Source of the DNA: Anaerolineae bacterium
GTDB lineage: Bacteria > Chloroflexota > Anaerolineae > Aggregatilineales > Phototrophicaceae
DNA length: 64,000 nt
Reading direction: 5' to 3'
Assembly (NCBI GenBank): GCA_025454525.1
Contig: JALOOG010000004.1
Span: forward strand, 19,308-83,307
Positions 18,401 to 26,692 of this stretch are shown piece after piece. The notes beneath the pieces are model-generated. The model ran no database searches. It had not been told where the DNA came from and saw only the letters and a list, made by a program, of their open reading frames with translations. The position numbers were made by a program, and so were the translations under genes. The first letter of the stretch is position 1. Each line of letters starts with the position of its first letter.

Positions 18401-18768
18401 ATCAACAACGCTTCAACATCCGCATAAGCATACACAAACAACCGGCGTTTGATGTCCGCGTAAAAGCTTTGAATGCTTAAGCGGCGAGTCGAGTCGGTAG
18501 GATTATCAAAAGCGATTAACTTGGTTGCGATCCGTGCCGTTTGAACTGATCGTAATCCAAACAACACCAACAATTCTTGTTCATTCACCCATTCAGCTTT
18601 CAAAATCGGGATCAACCATGCCGCGATCAATGTCGGAGTACGGACTTCCCAAAAATCCAACCATGCGACGGTTGCTTCCACTTGTGCGATCAAGCCTTCA
18701 TCCTGAATGTGTTGTTGGAAAAATTGTTGTGCTTGCAGAACCAGATCAACAGGCATGATGTCACTCAT
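15451..18768 (-). CDS. Degenerate long RelA/SpoT-like protein fused to a STAND-like ATPase
   Basis: A 1105-residue protein. Residues 20-140 align with the RSH HD hydrolase region, but the HD-type metal-binding histidines are absent. Residues 205-335 match the (p)ppGpp synthetase domain (FYDYIADPRYNGYRCLITTV, then VEFRIRSHEM); the basic loop before it and the usual Asp of the D-x-x-AIR motif are not conserved. Residues 365-428 are a TGS domain (GVITPNGGVIYPLPVGST). About 570-610 matches the RSH zinc-finger region with its cysteines lost (LPGVEIVGKYI), and 620-705 is ACT-like. From 733 an ATPase follows (FYGRESEI, Walker A YGQKRIGKTSLL near 758, Walker B RLLFLIDEF near 856), then a winged-helix-like end. 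RSH proteins normally stop after the ACT domain, so this is a fusion. Enzymatic loss is inferred. Confidence 0.8.
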   Translation of the reverse strand: MSDIMPVDLVLQAQQFFQQHIQDEGLIAQVEATVAWLDFWEVRTPTLIAAWLIPILKAEWVNEQELLVLFGLRSVQTARIATKLIAFDNPTDSTRRLSIQSFYADIKRRLFVYAYADVEALLIVVADRLASVAQLDLMTVSQREEWAERNFKVYLPLLEMLGMWQDRTELGNISLQALYPIQYQHFAKQEQTIRKRQWPFYEQIKATLSSLLPDVEIQHHESTPLSMYLRSEKGKKQGLNNTETLRIDVLLSHEEECYRTLGLIHHCWKPALRYYLYPNDEHGKDARFYDYIADPRYNGYRCLITTVMIDQKLVEFRIRSHEMESINRYGVTAALLNPIEIKNVWWQNQTIREVMRPGNTDVIRTSSEIGVITPNGGVIYPLPVGSTLVDVAFRIHSVLGAYAKSFSVNGRQKRFDEEVHHRDLVEVEFDTHYPCLTPEWSDCARLPATKNAIKRFLKQQDRRPHKGRRLIEKVLERENSIYQMRFPVEKIDHILNRVAHDHELGHVDTLYLKVTDGAISPDEVVASMIEYELIGHIILANGDEVNTPIRIARTWLQEKEPEKFDRKTRVLPGVEIVGKYIGRDKERVLVVYRKDSRHAPTIDQAVLLKWRSAENSREAIEVLISAPAFSFVVSMILNAVSSVGKDDEQLRLNLHHFHSELKDNKYTIQFTVDAPSQESLHLLQSALRVIERGGYLTDFKIWQLFPGHKMLIAARLDKRQQNPYTLKQVGNQAVFYGRESEIRTIMEKIAQHEMIVLYGQKRIGKTSLLYQLAEQFLPQIGGVLPILFDVQSLSPFETRTFLLQLAETAYDKFQGRLWKLEDRRNLRLQKQDLQENPFIAFHQWAKRVERALQGTRLLFLIDEFTRAEEEFKKGALESHFFDGMQWLVSQAHLEFILCVHDHIILREDTRSKGLLQRGIPIRLDALDRVAAMRLIQQPSERFYKIPSEVIDQILDLTHCHPYFIQAICEKLITHLTFTEQTSVTMSDLDQVIQNLLIAGEHYFSHYRHRVSEFDWDILKVIAYITEEKRDGVTSDQIRDALKRYGYQLEGWSLPKSLGDLKQTGLIEASEHQQKALYRIPIGLFHQWLRRVVTHVSISQDLQREN

Positions 18769-18923
18769 ATGATTTACACATTTTTCACATTCTACACAAA
18801 ATACGTAACTGCCGCAATAAACCTTAAGCCATGCTCAATCGGCTTTTTGTACGAGTTTTGTTAAGGTTGTTTACAATGTAACAACATTTTTATAGGTTTT
18901 TAATGAGTTTTATACACCTGCAT

Positions 18924-18989
18924 CTTGTGTTTCTTGGTAGTTTTGCGTATATTGGATTAAGTTACACAATTTACGCAAAGATACACAAG
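18924..18989. repeat. Nested inverted repeats ahead of the MoxR-VWA operon
   Basis: The outer arms CTTGTGT (18924-18930) / ACACAAG (18983-18989) enclose the inner arms TTTGCGTA (18942-18949) / TACGCAAA (18972-18979). All are perfect. The structure ends 15 bp before the chosen start at 19005 and may form a leader hairpin or a pair of operators. The surrounding 236-bp divergent gap also has TTGTT-N8-AACAA near 18870. Confidence 0.55.
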
Positions 18990-19004
18990 ATAAAGGGCCA
19001 TAGC

Positions 19005-20444
19005 ATGATCGACCAAGAACTCACTTTGAACATCACCGAGAGGCTGGGCGTACAAGGCTGGTCACGTTTAGATGCCGTTCTGCTTGCAGCGTTAGCCACC
19101 GAATATCCGCTTTTGTTGATCGGCCCACACGGCACGGCAAAATCGTTCCTCGTTGAACGGATCGCCCATGCCTTGGGATTAGAAATGCGTCATTATAACG
19201 CCGCTTTATTGAACTATGACGATCTGGTCGGTATCCCGTTACCGGATGAAGCAGGGGAATCATTGCACTTTGTCCCCACCCCTAGCACGATCTGGCAAGC
19301 CGGGTTTGTGTTCTTTGATGAAATTTCGCGTTGCCGTATTGATCTACAAAACAAATTATTCCCTATTATTCATGAACGCCGTGTCGTCGGGATCAAACTG
19401 GATCAATTGCGCTATCGGTGGGCAGCGATGAATCCACCCGCGCCGGATGATCCGTCGGTCAATTCCACCACCACCTACTATTTAGGATCAGAGCCGCTTG
19501 ATCCGGCCTTAACCGATCGTTTTCCATTTGTGATCACCGTTCCCAATTGGGGTGATCTTAGCCGTCAAGACCGTTTACGAATCGTGTTGGGGGATAGTGA
19601 AGTCGATTTAGAAGCTTCATCCAATTTGGATTTAGATCATCAGATCCGCCGATGTGTGGATCTAATCCCGATTGTCCGATCTGATTTTGAAGCATGGTTA
19701 GGCGATTACATCCTCTATCTAATGGATCTCTTAGAGCGGGGTGGGTTAGGACAAAGCCCTCGTCGGGCGCGCATGTTAGCCCAAACGATCATCGCGGTTC
19801 ATGCGGCCCGCCTGTTGTTAGAAGGTGAAGCGGCAGATATTGAGGACAGTGTGATCACCGCGCTGTTATATGGATTACCACAAACTGCGACCGATGTCCC
19901 ACCCAGTGAGATCAAAGTGATCGCCATTCACAAGCAAGCATGGGAATTAGCGCAATATCTCGAAGATGAAAAATGGCGCACAGTAATGGAAGAACACGAC
20001 CGTGCGCGTCGAGTGTTATTGGCACATCAACTCGGTTTTGATGACTTTGAGATGTCTCGTTTGATCACACAAACGTTAGGCGCAGAAGACTCGAATCCGC
20101 GTCAAGTGGGCTTAGCGGTCGCCATGTTTCTCACTTTTTGCGGTCAACGCAATCTTGATCCCTCCGCTTATGAACCGTTGACTCAATTGGCCTATCACGT
20201 TTTTGAGCCGCGTGTGAGTGTGATCAACGGGATTTTTCCTAACACCCCTGATGCGGCAAATTGGGATGACATCAAAACGTGGATCGAGTCGAATCGACGC
20301 GACTCGCTGATCTTTCGCCTTGAACGCAATTTCCTGTTATATGGATTTCCGCATTTTTGGCGCACCACCCATTGGAAAGAAGCGTTAGAACAATTTCATC
20401 ACGATTTACTGTTATTTGGCATTGGCGAGGAGCGCCTATCATGA
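19005..20444 (+). CDS. MoxR-like AAA ATPase (AAA_5 type)
   Basis: A 479-residue ATPase. Walker A is LLIGPHGTAKSFLV (about 37-50), Walker B FVFFDEISRCRIDLQNKL (near 100-118), and sensor-1 is WAAMNPPAP. These are features of the MoxR/RavA/dynein-related group. The C-terminal half is helical with no recognised partner domain. ATG 19005 was preferred: the in-frame 18903 start would add a hydrophobic stretch that overlaps the inverted repeats. It begins a three-gene run with 4-bp overlaps, and MoxR-VWA-metallopeptidase partners are known to act together as ATP-driven remodelers. It diverges from the RelA/SpoT-ATPase gene. Confidence 0.87.
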   Translation: MIDQELTLNITERLGVQGWSRLDAVLLAALATEYPLLLIGPHGTAKSFLVERIAHALGLEMRHYNAALLNYDDLVGIPLPDEAGESLHFVPTPSTIWQAGFVFFDEISRCRIDLQNKLFPIIHERRVVGIKLDQLRYRWAAMNPPAPDDPSVNSTTTYYLGSEPLDPALTDRFPFVITVPNWGDLSRQDRLRIVLGDSEVDLEASSNLDLDHQIRRCVDLIPIVRSDFEAWLGDYILYLMDLLERGGLGQSPRRARMLAQTIIAVHAARLLLEGEAADIEDSVITALLYGLPQTATDVPPSEIKVIAIHKQAWELAQYLEDEKWRTVMEEHDRARRVLLAHQLGFDDFEMSRLITQTLGAEDSNPRQVGLAVAMFLTFCGQRNLDPSAYEPLTQLAYHVFEPRVSVINGIFPNTPDAANWDDIKTWIESNRRDSLIFRLERNFLLYGFPHFWRTTHWKEALEQFHHDLLLFGIGEERLS

Positions 20445-21133
20445 CCCAGAATCAGAATCCGAACCTGTCGAATAATCCGAACCCGTTCTCTCGCAACAAT
20501 CAGGGAAATCAACCGGCCTCACCGCCTAATCCGCTTTCGCGTGCATCTAACCACAACACACCGAACACACCGCCCGCCCCGCGCCCATCACCTTTCGGCG
20601 CGCAAAATCAACGCAGTTGGACGATCCAACCTGCCTCAAAAACAGTCGTGCGGTTTGATCTGCGCGGGCTTGGTGATCCGTTCTATCGTTTGTTAGGTCA
20701 CAATCCTAATCCTGACTATGGCGATAGTAAGTTTGTGGCCGAAGTCTTAGAGCGCGGCGGCGATCAGGTGGCCTTGTTACAAGCGCAACTCGATCAAGCA
20801 TGGAGTAAATACAACTTACAAGGCGCGGTCTTAATCTACAATTGGAACGCCGATACTTGGAAAACGATCACCATACCACCAGCGCCGCCCGCTCATGAGG
20901 AACACGGAGATGAAGAAATCGCTAAGCCCACGCCGATCAGCCCATTTAGTTGTATTCGTGCGATCGATCTAAATGTGGTGCTAAACGTGTTAGCGCGCTC
21001 TCGTTCACAGGTGTTGATGACCCGCGCCCCGTTGATCTTATCGCAACTCTACTTAAACCGTTCGATCATGACCGATGATCCCCGCCTAGTTAACCTTGCG
21101 CGTGCGACAGGTTATCTTGAGGAGGTCTCATGA
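20441..21133 (+). CDS. Asn/Pro-rich protein between MoxR ATPase and VWA protein
   Basis: A 230-residue protein of unknown family. Residues 1-60 are low-complexity and Asn/Pro/Gln/Ser rich, so probably disordered; from about 65 the chain looks folded (TVVRFDLRGLGDPFYRLLG and later helices). The ATG overlaps the upstream stop by 4 bp (ATGA), and its own stop overlaps the next start by 4 bp, so it is a fixed part of the MoxR-VWA operon. It could be a substrate adaptor of the ATPase; that is inference from position alone. An upstream in-frame start at 20357 would run inside the MoxR gene and is less likely. Confidence 0.75.
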   Translation: MTQNQNPNLSNNPNPFSRNNQGNQPASPPNPLSRASNHNTPNTPPAPRPSPFGAQNQRSWTIQPASKTVVRFDLRGLGDPFYRLLGHNPNPDYGDSKFVAEVLERGGDQVALLQAQLDQAWSKYNLQGAVLIYNWNADTWKTITIPPAPPAHEEHGDEEIAKPTPISPFSCIRAIDLNVVLNVLARSRSQVLMTRAPLILSQLYLNRSIMTDDPRLVNLARATGYLEEVS

Positions 21134-22506
21134 GCATCCGTAGAACCACGCGCTCCGAAGACGCGATGATCTTAAAACGTTTGCGGGGGTGTCTCCCCGC
21201 ATCACGTTTTGAAATGGATACTTTGACCCGTCTCGCGGGGGTAGAGACCACCTACACCGTACCTACTGCGGCGGTGGAGTGCAAACGCCGCCCGCGCTTG
21301 TTGATCAACCCGGAGTTTGTCAACCGATACTGTCAGCGCGATGAACATCTATTTTTGTTGATCATGCACGAACTATGGCATGTGATGTTAGCGCATACCC
21401 GCATGTATCCACGCATGACCTTAGCGCAAAACATCGCTTTTGATGCGATCATCAATTCGGGCTTGATGCGCGAATTTGAGGGCCCCGAATATCGCGGCTT
21501 TTTTGATGTGATCAATCCCGCTGACACCTTTCCCAGTTGTTTATTACGTCCGCCTGTCGGTTGGCCATATGATCCCCAATATCCGGAAGGAATCGGCCCC
21601 GTTGGCACGACCGAGATGATCAAGCGACTCTATCCGATCGGTAATTTCAGTTTCGATTTACCGCCCTTGTATGAAGAAGTATTAGCGCTGTTGCTCAAAG
21701 CAGGGGGCAAGATCGTTGAGCCGATGTTGTTAGGCAATCATCACCCAGAACAAGTTCACGATCCGATCCTCAAAGACTTGATGAAACAAGTGACAGAGCG
21801 ATGGCCGGATAATGTGTTGTTTAAACAGAATCAAGGCACATGGTCAACACATCGGAATTACGGGGTGCAGGATGTGGGTGAAAATACTCGTCGCGTCTTT
21901 TCTAAGGTCTTACAGGTGTGCATTTCGCTCCGTCATGGACGTGAACGTAACAAAGAGAAACGTTCTGTTCCTGATTCAGGTGGTGCGGGTGTGATCCCTA
22001 ATCCCCGTGATCGGCTTTCGCCGGCCCGTGCGCGTTTAGGGATGCCGGAGACGCTATGGAATCAACCGAGTACCGTAAAGGCTCGGCTCTCCGAACCGTC
22101 CAATCGGGCGTTCATCTATTTAGATGTGTCTGGTTCAATGTCGCAATTATTATCGTATTTGTTAGGTTTAATGGTGCCGTATGTGGTCAATCATCAAGCG
22201 TATGTGTTCCAATTTTCAACTTTAGTCACCGATTTACCGTTACCAGAACTGAAACAAGGCCGTATTACCACGACCAACGGCACAGACATCAATTGCGTGT
22301 TTGAACATCTGTTTACGATCGCGCCCAAAATTCCGCGTGTGTTGATCTTAACCGACGGTGAAGTGGGTGCGATTAAAAACGATTATATCGATCGCCTTCA
22401 GACACAGGCGATCAAGTTATATGTGGTGATGCCAGAATCAGGTGAATTAGATCCAACCGTCGAATCCATTGCTACGTCGGTTATCCGATTACCCCCTCTT
22501 TACTAA
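21130..22506 (+). CDS. DUF2201-type putative metallopeptidase with VWA-like domain
   Basis: A 458-residue protein. The N-terminal part carries HELWH (His80-Glu81-x-x-His84), followed by VMLAHTRMY, a zincin-like motif of the DUF2201 predicted metallopeptidases. The C-terminal part is VWA-like with a MIDAS motif DVSGS (Asp332, Ser334, Ser336) and LILTDGEVG. MIDAS domains bind partners through Mg, and the MoxR ATPase encoded two genes upstream is the expected one. Whether it is a true protease or a structural metal site is not decided. It ends the operon; a hairpin terminator follows at 22538. Confidence 0.85.
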   Translation: MSIRRTTRSEDAMILKRLRGCLPASRFEMDTLTRLAGVETTYTVPTAAVECKRRPRLLINPEFVNRYCQRDEHLFLLIMHELWHVMLAHTRMYPRMTLAQNIAFDAIINSGLMREFEGPEYRGFFDVINPADTFPSCLLRPPVGWPYDPQYPEGIGPVGTTEMIKRLYPIGNFSFDLPPLYEEVLALLLKAGGKIVEPMLLGNHHPEQVHDPILKDLMKQVTERWPDNVLFKQNQGTWSTHRNYGVQDVGENTRRVFSKVLQVCISLRHGRERNKEKRSVPDSGGAGVIPNPRDRLSPARARLGMPETLWNQPSTVKARLSEPSNRAFIYLDVSGSMSQLLSYLLGLMVPYVVNHQAYVFQFSTLVTDLPLPELKQGRITTTNGTDINCVFEHLFTIAPKIPRVLILTDGEVGAIKNDYIDRLQTQAIKLYVVMPESGELDPTVESIATSVIRLPPLY

Positions 22507-22537
22507 CCGAAAAAACCTGTAATCAACGGGCTAAAAC

Positions 22538-22566
22538 GATCGGCGCAGCTTCAAACTGTGCCGATC
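22538..22566. terminator. Hairpin terminator between convergent genes
   Basis: An 11-bp stem (GATCGGCGCAG / CTGTGCCGATC, one G-T pair) with a 7-nt loop lies between the stop of the VWA protein and the convergent acetyltransferase. The poly-A stretch to the left (22510-22516) suits the minus-strand direction; the plus-strand T-run is weak. Confidence 0.65.
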
Positions 22567-22567
22567 T

Positions 22568-23377
22568 TCATACCTGAGTCCAGATCGCTTTCGTATAAGC
22601 CAACTGCATCCCTAATCGTTGCATGTTGCGTTGACTTGCCGATGCAAAGCGCGCATGTCCCACCATGAGATCGCATTGTGCGCTGGCCGCATGGAGCATC
22701 CGATAGCGTAAGAGCATCATTTGACAGCCTAACCCGCGATAATCCCCTAAGGTAGTATCCGAGGCAAAATAGCCCATGTTATCAGAGATCACCAGACTGC
22801 CAACCGCAACCAATCGATCGCCGATCGATGCGCCATAAAAATGCGCGTCTTTGTTTCCAAACAACGCTTTATAACTATCTCGCATAATGGCATAACTGCG
22901 TTTTGAGATCTCAAAGCCCGTCACATAAATATCGGCCGCCAATTCGCGATCCCCCGATAAAATCTTGGCAACTTGGATATTTTGATCATAACGAAAGCCT
23001 TGATGCGTGGGTGATCCATACATCGCCCCATAAAATCCGGTTTGTGCAAAACCCCGCGCTGACAACGCCTTGGCCAACGGGCGTACAAAGTTTGATGGGA
23101 TGATCTCAAAACGACACAAGCGCACCGCCTCCCCATACCAAGCTAGAATGTCATCAAGATAATGGATCGTATCTTCATGCACACCCATCACCCGATGAAA
23201 CAGATGCGAATGAACTTGGGCTTTGAATGCGACTGCCGCACCAAATTCGCGGATCTCAATCTGATAAGGGTTTTTGGGATCAGCGCGTTGTAATGCCTTC
23301 AATCGCGCTTTAAAATAATGCACATCAGCGAACTCTATCCGGGTTGCCAACGATTGATTCATCATCACACTTTCCAT
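22568..23377 (-). CDS. GNAT-like N-acetyltransferase
   Basis: About 269 residues. The C-terminal 150 residues fit a GNAT fold: HFYGASIGDRLVAVGSLVI, then an acetyl-CoA loop region DTTLGDYRGLGCQMMLLRYR and a closing strand with NMQRLGMQLAYTKAIW. The N-terminal half is less conserved and may be a substrate domain. The reading frame is open to 23431 but only through TTG; I placed the start at ATG 23377, while the ATGs at 23365 and 23362 (after GGAAAG) are equally possible. The gene is transcribed away from the branching enzyme gene, leaving a 188-bp gap. Confidence 0.75.
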   Translation of the reverse strand: MESVMMNQSLATRIEFADVHYFKARLKALQRADPKNPYQIEIREFGAAVAFKAQVHSHLFHRVMGVHEDTIHYLDDILAWYGEAVRLCRFEIIPSNFVRPLAKALSARGFAQTGFYGAMYGSPTHQGFRYDQNIQVAKILSGDRELAADIYVTGFEISKRSYAIMRDSYKALFGNKDAHFYGASIGDRLVAVGSLVISDNMGYFASDTTLGDYRGLGCQMMLLRYRMLHAASAQCDLMVGHARFASASQRNMQRLGMQLAYTKAIWTQV

Positions 23378-23565
23378 CGATTCCACATTCACATCGCTTC
23401 TTAAACCAAAGTTTAACAAGTTTTTGAGCAAAAGTTTTAAAGTGGGTAGTGTATTTTAGGGGGTTGATCCGACGATGAACGGCACTTGCATTTCAACCAA
23501 CCTGAAAGTTACAATGCCCATCAGCTTTAATAAATCATGAGAAATCGAAGTGAGGAGTAAGATCT

Positions 23566-25377
23566 GTGTCTGCTATTGGAGCCTTTACTTTTGTTCTACA
23601 TAGTCATTTACCGTATGCCCGTCTTGCCGGACGTTGGCCCCACGGTGAAGAATGGATCCATGAGGCAGCGAGTGAAACTTACATCCCCTTGCTAGAAACC
23701 CTCTACGATCTAAAATCCGAGGGGATCAAGTACAAACTCACCATCGGAATCACCCCTGTTTTAGCAGAGCAACTTTCCGATGCCCTCGTTCTCGAACATT
23801 TTAATCAATACGTCGACTCCAAGATCGCGGCCGCTCGGCGGGATATGCTCTATTTTGAAGGCCGCCCCTTAGAGCAGATTCCGCGCTTGATGGCCGCCGA
23901 GGCCCGTCTTGTGCCGGAAATTTTAGCCGTACCCGCTGTGGTGAATCACGATGGTAAAGGGGATGCCCCCACCAACACCGCCGACACCCATCTCCGTTAT
24001 CTAGCGGAATGGTATCTGAAGTATTATCAAAACGTCAAAAAGGCCTTTAACGAACGCTTTAACCGTGACATTATCGGCGCATTCCGAGTCTTACAAGACG
24101 AGGGTTATATCGAAATCATCACCTCCTCCGCGACCCATAGCTATTTGCCACTTTTAGCACGCGATAGCTCCGTTTCGGCTCAAATTAAAACCGGAGTGAC
24201 CAGTTACAAACGCATGTTCGGACGTGAGCCGATGGGAATCTGGATGCCAGAATGCGCTTATCGTCCGGCTTATGTCACCCAACAGGGGTATTTACGCCCG
24301 GGCTTAGAGTCTTTTCTCACCCAAAACAACATCAAAGTATTTTTCAGCGAAACCCACGCGATCACCGGGGGTTTACCTGTCGGCGTAGCGGCAGGGGATG
24401 TGATCGGCCCCTATGGTGAGATCAAACGACGGTATGTGATCCCCGCGGCGGTTAGCACCCCTAAACGCGCTGCCACCACCTATCAACCTTATTATGTCAG
24501 TCAATCTAACCTTGGCATTGATGCTGATGATCATTCCGGCGTAGCCGTGATCGGCCGCAACAATCGCACGGGTCAACAAGTCTGGAGCGCCGATTGGGGC
24601 TACCCCGGTGATTTTGATTACCGCGAATTTCACAAAAAATCCGGCACAAGCGGCCTGCAATATTGGCGTGTTACGGGCGCAAAAACCGATCTCGCGCACA
24701 AAGATTACTATCATCCGGATTGGGCCGCTTACAAAGTTGATCAACAGGCCGAACACTTTGCCCACTTGGTGAGCGATCTCCTCCGCGATTATCACAATAA
24801 AACCGGAGAATATGGGATCATCGCCTCGAATTACGATACCGAGTTATTCGGGCATTGGTGGTTTGAAGGGGTGACATGGTTAGGGAAAGTGTTGCGTCAT
24901 CTGGCCTCTAACCCAGATATTGAGTTAACCACCGCCTCACAATTTGTCGCTGAACATCCACCGACCGAAGTGATCAACTTGCCCGAATGTTCATGGGGTG
25001 CGGGCGGCACACATTTCACTTGGGACAATGGCGATACGCATTGGATGTGGCCGCCGATCCATGAAGCGGAGCATCGCATGGAGTATCTGGTAGAGCGATT
25101 CCAAAACCCGACTCCGGATGAGGAAATTGTCTTGAATCAAGCGGCCCGTGAACTGCTCTTATTACAGAGTTCCGATTGGTCATTTTTAGTCACCACCGGC
25201 CAAGCACGCGAATATGCCATCCAACGCTTTAGCCAACATTTAGAACGCTTCAATCGACTTGCAAGTACCTTAGATGCTGATCGTCCAGATCGTTCGTTAT
25301 CCGAAGAATATTACGAACTTGACAAGGTGTTTAGTGACATCAACTATCGTTGGTTTGGGCCACAAGGATCGCGCTAA
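23566..25377 (+). CDS. GH57-family 1,4-alpha-glucan branching enzyme-like protein
   Basis: A 603-residue glycoside hydrolase family 57 protein with the family's conserved regions in order: LHSHLPYARL near the N-terminus, GIWMPECAYRP (nucleophile Glu), YDTELFGHWWFEGV (acid Asp) and QSSDWSFL. Archaeal and bacterial GH57 branching enzymes place alpha-1,6 branches in glycogen, and the motif set matches that group rather than the amylopullulanases. The start is GTG 23566 behind GAGGAG. Its TAA overlaps the next start (TAATG), linking it to the secreted protein downstream. Polyphosphate glucokinase elsewhere in the window fits glucose/glycogen storage. Confidence 0.88.
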   Translation: MSAIGAFTFVLHSHLPYARLAGRWPHGEEWIHEAASETYIPLLETLYDLKSEGIKYKLTIGITPVLAEQLSDALVLEHFNQYVDSKIAAARRDMLYFEGRPLEQIPRLMAAEARLVPEILAVPAVVNHDGKGDAPTNTADTHLRYLAEWYLKYYQNVKKAFNERFNRDIIGAFRVLQDEGYIEIITSSATHSYLPLLARDSSVSAQIKTGVTSYKRMFGREPMGIWMPECAYRPAYVTQQGYLRPGLESFLTQNNIKVFFSETHAITGGLPVGVAAGDVIGPYGEIKRRYVIPAAVSTPKRAATTYQPYYVSQSNLGIDADDHSGVAVIGRNNRTGQQVWSADWGYPGDFDYREFHKKSGTSGLQYWRVTGAKTDLAHKDYYHPDWAAYKVDQQAEHFAHLVSDLLRDYHNKTGEYGIIASNYDTELFGHWWFEGVTWLGKVLRHLASNPDIELTTASQFVAEHPPTEVINLPECSWGAGGTHFTWDNGDTHWMWPPIHEAEHRMEYLVERFQNPTPDEEIVLNQAARELLLLQSSDWSFLVTTGQAREYAIQRFSQHLERFNRLASTLDADRPDRSLSEEYYELDKVFSDINYRWFGPQGSR

Positions 25378-26582
25378 TGTTGCGTTTGATTGTGTTACTA
25401 GGGTTTCTTTGGGTGATGATCCCCATCAGCGCACAAGGGCCAACCCCGACTCCCTTAGGGACGATCACCATCTCCAATATAAGCTATGGACAATCGGTAC
25501 AAGACACGATCACCAACGAATTGATCTTCGATTGGTGGTCATTTTCGGGCAATGAAGGCGATCGTGTGGTGATCCGCATGGCGGGTTCAGGGGGACTCGC
25601 GCCGCTGATCGGGATCATCAACAACAATGGTGATATTATCGCCCGAAGTGATATGCTGCCCGATGGTACACAGCGCAATGCTGAAGCGAACGGTACCGCC
25701 GAACTTCAGTTTGTCCTACCAGAGAGCCAAGAATACACCATTATCGCGACTCGTGTGGGCAATGCGGACGGCACAACCACTGGAAGTTATGTCTTAGGAT
25801 TACAATTACTGGAAAACATCCCCACCGATGATTTTCAAGATGTCATCTTTCGTTGTGATCAATACGAGATCACCACCGCGTTAACCTTAGAATTGTTACG
25901 TGAGCGCGAAGCGAGTGCCTACTTTATCACGATCTACGGGATCGACGGATTTTTACCCTACTTGCAAGTTTCGGTGAACATCTTTGGACAAGAGGGCGGA
26001 TCATGCCTTAGCGATGGCCGTCTCAACGTCGGATCACAATTGACCCTGCCCGGTGAGTCGCCAGTGACTGTTACTGAGGGTTCACCCTATAACCTCACCC
26101 AACTTCTAGACGGGGTGCAAGAAGCGGATGAGATCGTGATGACGGTAGGCAGCCGGGATGGGCAACCGGGTCGTTATCTAATGGTCATCGAAGGCTTTAA
26201 CATTGATTTTATGGGCGATCAAGATACACTTTTCCTTCGCTTAGGGCCGTTGGCAACCGCTAGTGATGTGTTGTTATACATGGTCGGAAGCCCCAACAAT
26301 CGAGTAGATCCCTTTTTGATGATGACCAACCCATCATTATCGACACCGATCACTTGTGATGATGTTGGGCGGCGCGATTGTCCCGATTTGCCGGATGTCC
26401 AAGAGTTTGAGATCATCTTAGGTGATGGCCGTCAAATTCGCCCCGATCGTTTTGACGCGGGCTTACGGATCGCCCCCGGCAATCTTGACCGCACCACCAT
26501 CACCCTGTCTAGCCGAGTGGCCACGGCCACCGGAGACTATACCCTATTGATTTTAGGGTCGTTACCCGCTAGTGAGAATTAG
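25377..26582 (+). CDS. Secreted protein with PPC-like repeats
   Basis: A 401-residue exported protein. Residues 1-20 form a signal peptide (MLRLIVLLGFLWVMIPISAQ) with a cut near the SAQ-G position. The mature part is beta-rich and begins like a bacterial pre-peptidase C-terminal domain: DWWSFSGNEGDRVVIRMAG. At least one more similar module follows, ending in RTTITLSSRVATATGDYT. No enzyme motif is visible. The start overlaps the branching enzyme stop by one base, and TTG-led receiver and kinase genes follow 110 bp later. Function unknown; perhaps a surface binder. Confidence 0.75.
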   Translation: MLRLIVLLGFLWVMIPISAQGPTPTPLGTITISNISYGQSVQDTITNELIFDWWSFSGNEGDRVVIRMAGSGGLAPLIGIINNNGDIIARSDMLPDGTQRNAEANGTAELQFVLPESQEYTIIATRVGNADGTTTGSYVLGLQLLENIPTDDFQDVIFRCDQYEITTALTLELLREREASAYFITIYGIDGFLPYLQVSVNIFGQEGGSCLSDGRLNVGSQLTLPGESPVTVTEGSPYNLTQLLDGVQEADEIVMTVGSRDGQPGRYLMVIEGFNIDFMGDQDTLFLRLGPLATASDVLLYMVGSPNNRVDPFLMMTNPSLSTPITCDDVGRRDCPDLPDVQEFEIILGDGRQIRPDRFDAGLRIAPGNLDRTTITLSSRVATATGDYTLLILGSLPASEN

Positions 26583-26692
26583 GGGGAATCCGGTACAATG
26601 GGTGAGTAAATAGGTGAATTGTGGCGTAATTGGTTATACTACAACAAACTTGAAGCACAACTTGACTTGACAGCATAATGGAGGCATAAGCC

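Noticed and set aside
16000..22500. Prophage or transposon carrying the RSH-ATPase block
   Set aside because: No integrase, transposase, tRNA attachment site or target duplication was seen, and base use resembles the surroundings.
26650..26679. Sigma-70-like promoter TTGAAG-18-CATAAT ahead of the response regulator
   Set aside because: The implied transcription start would remove the GGAGG site that fixes the TTG start, so the match is probably fortuitous.
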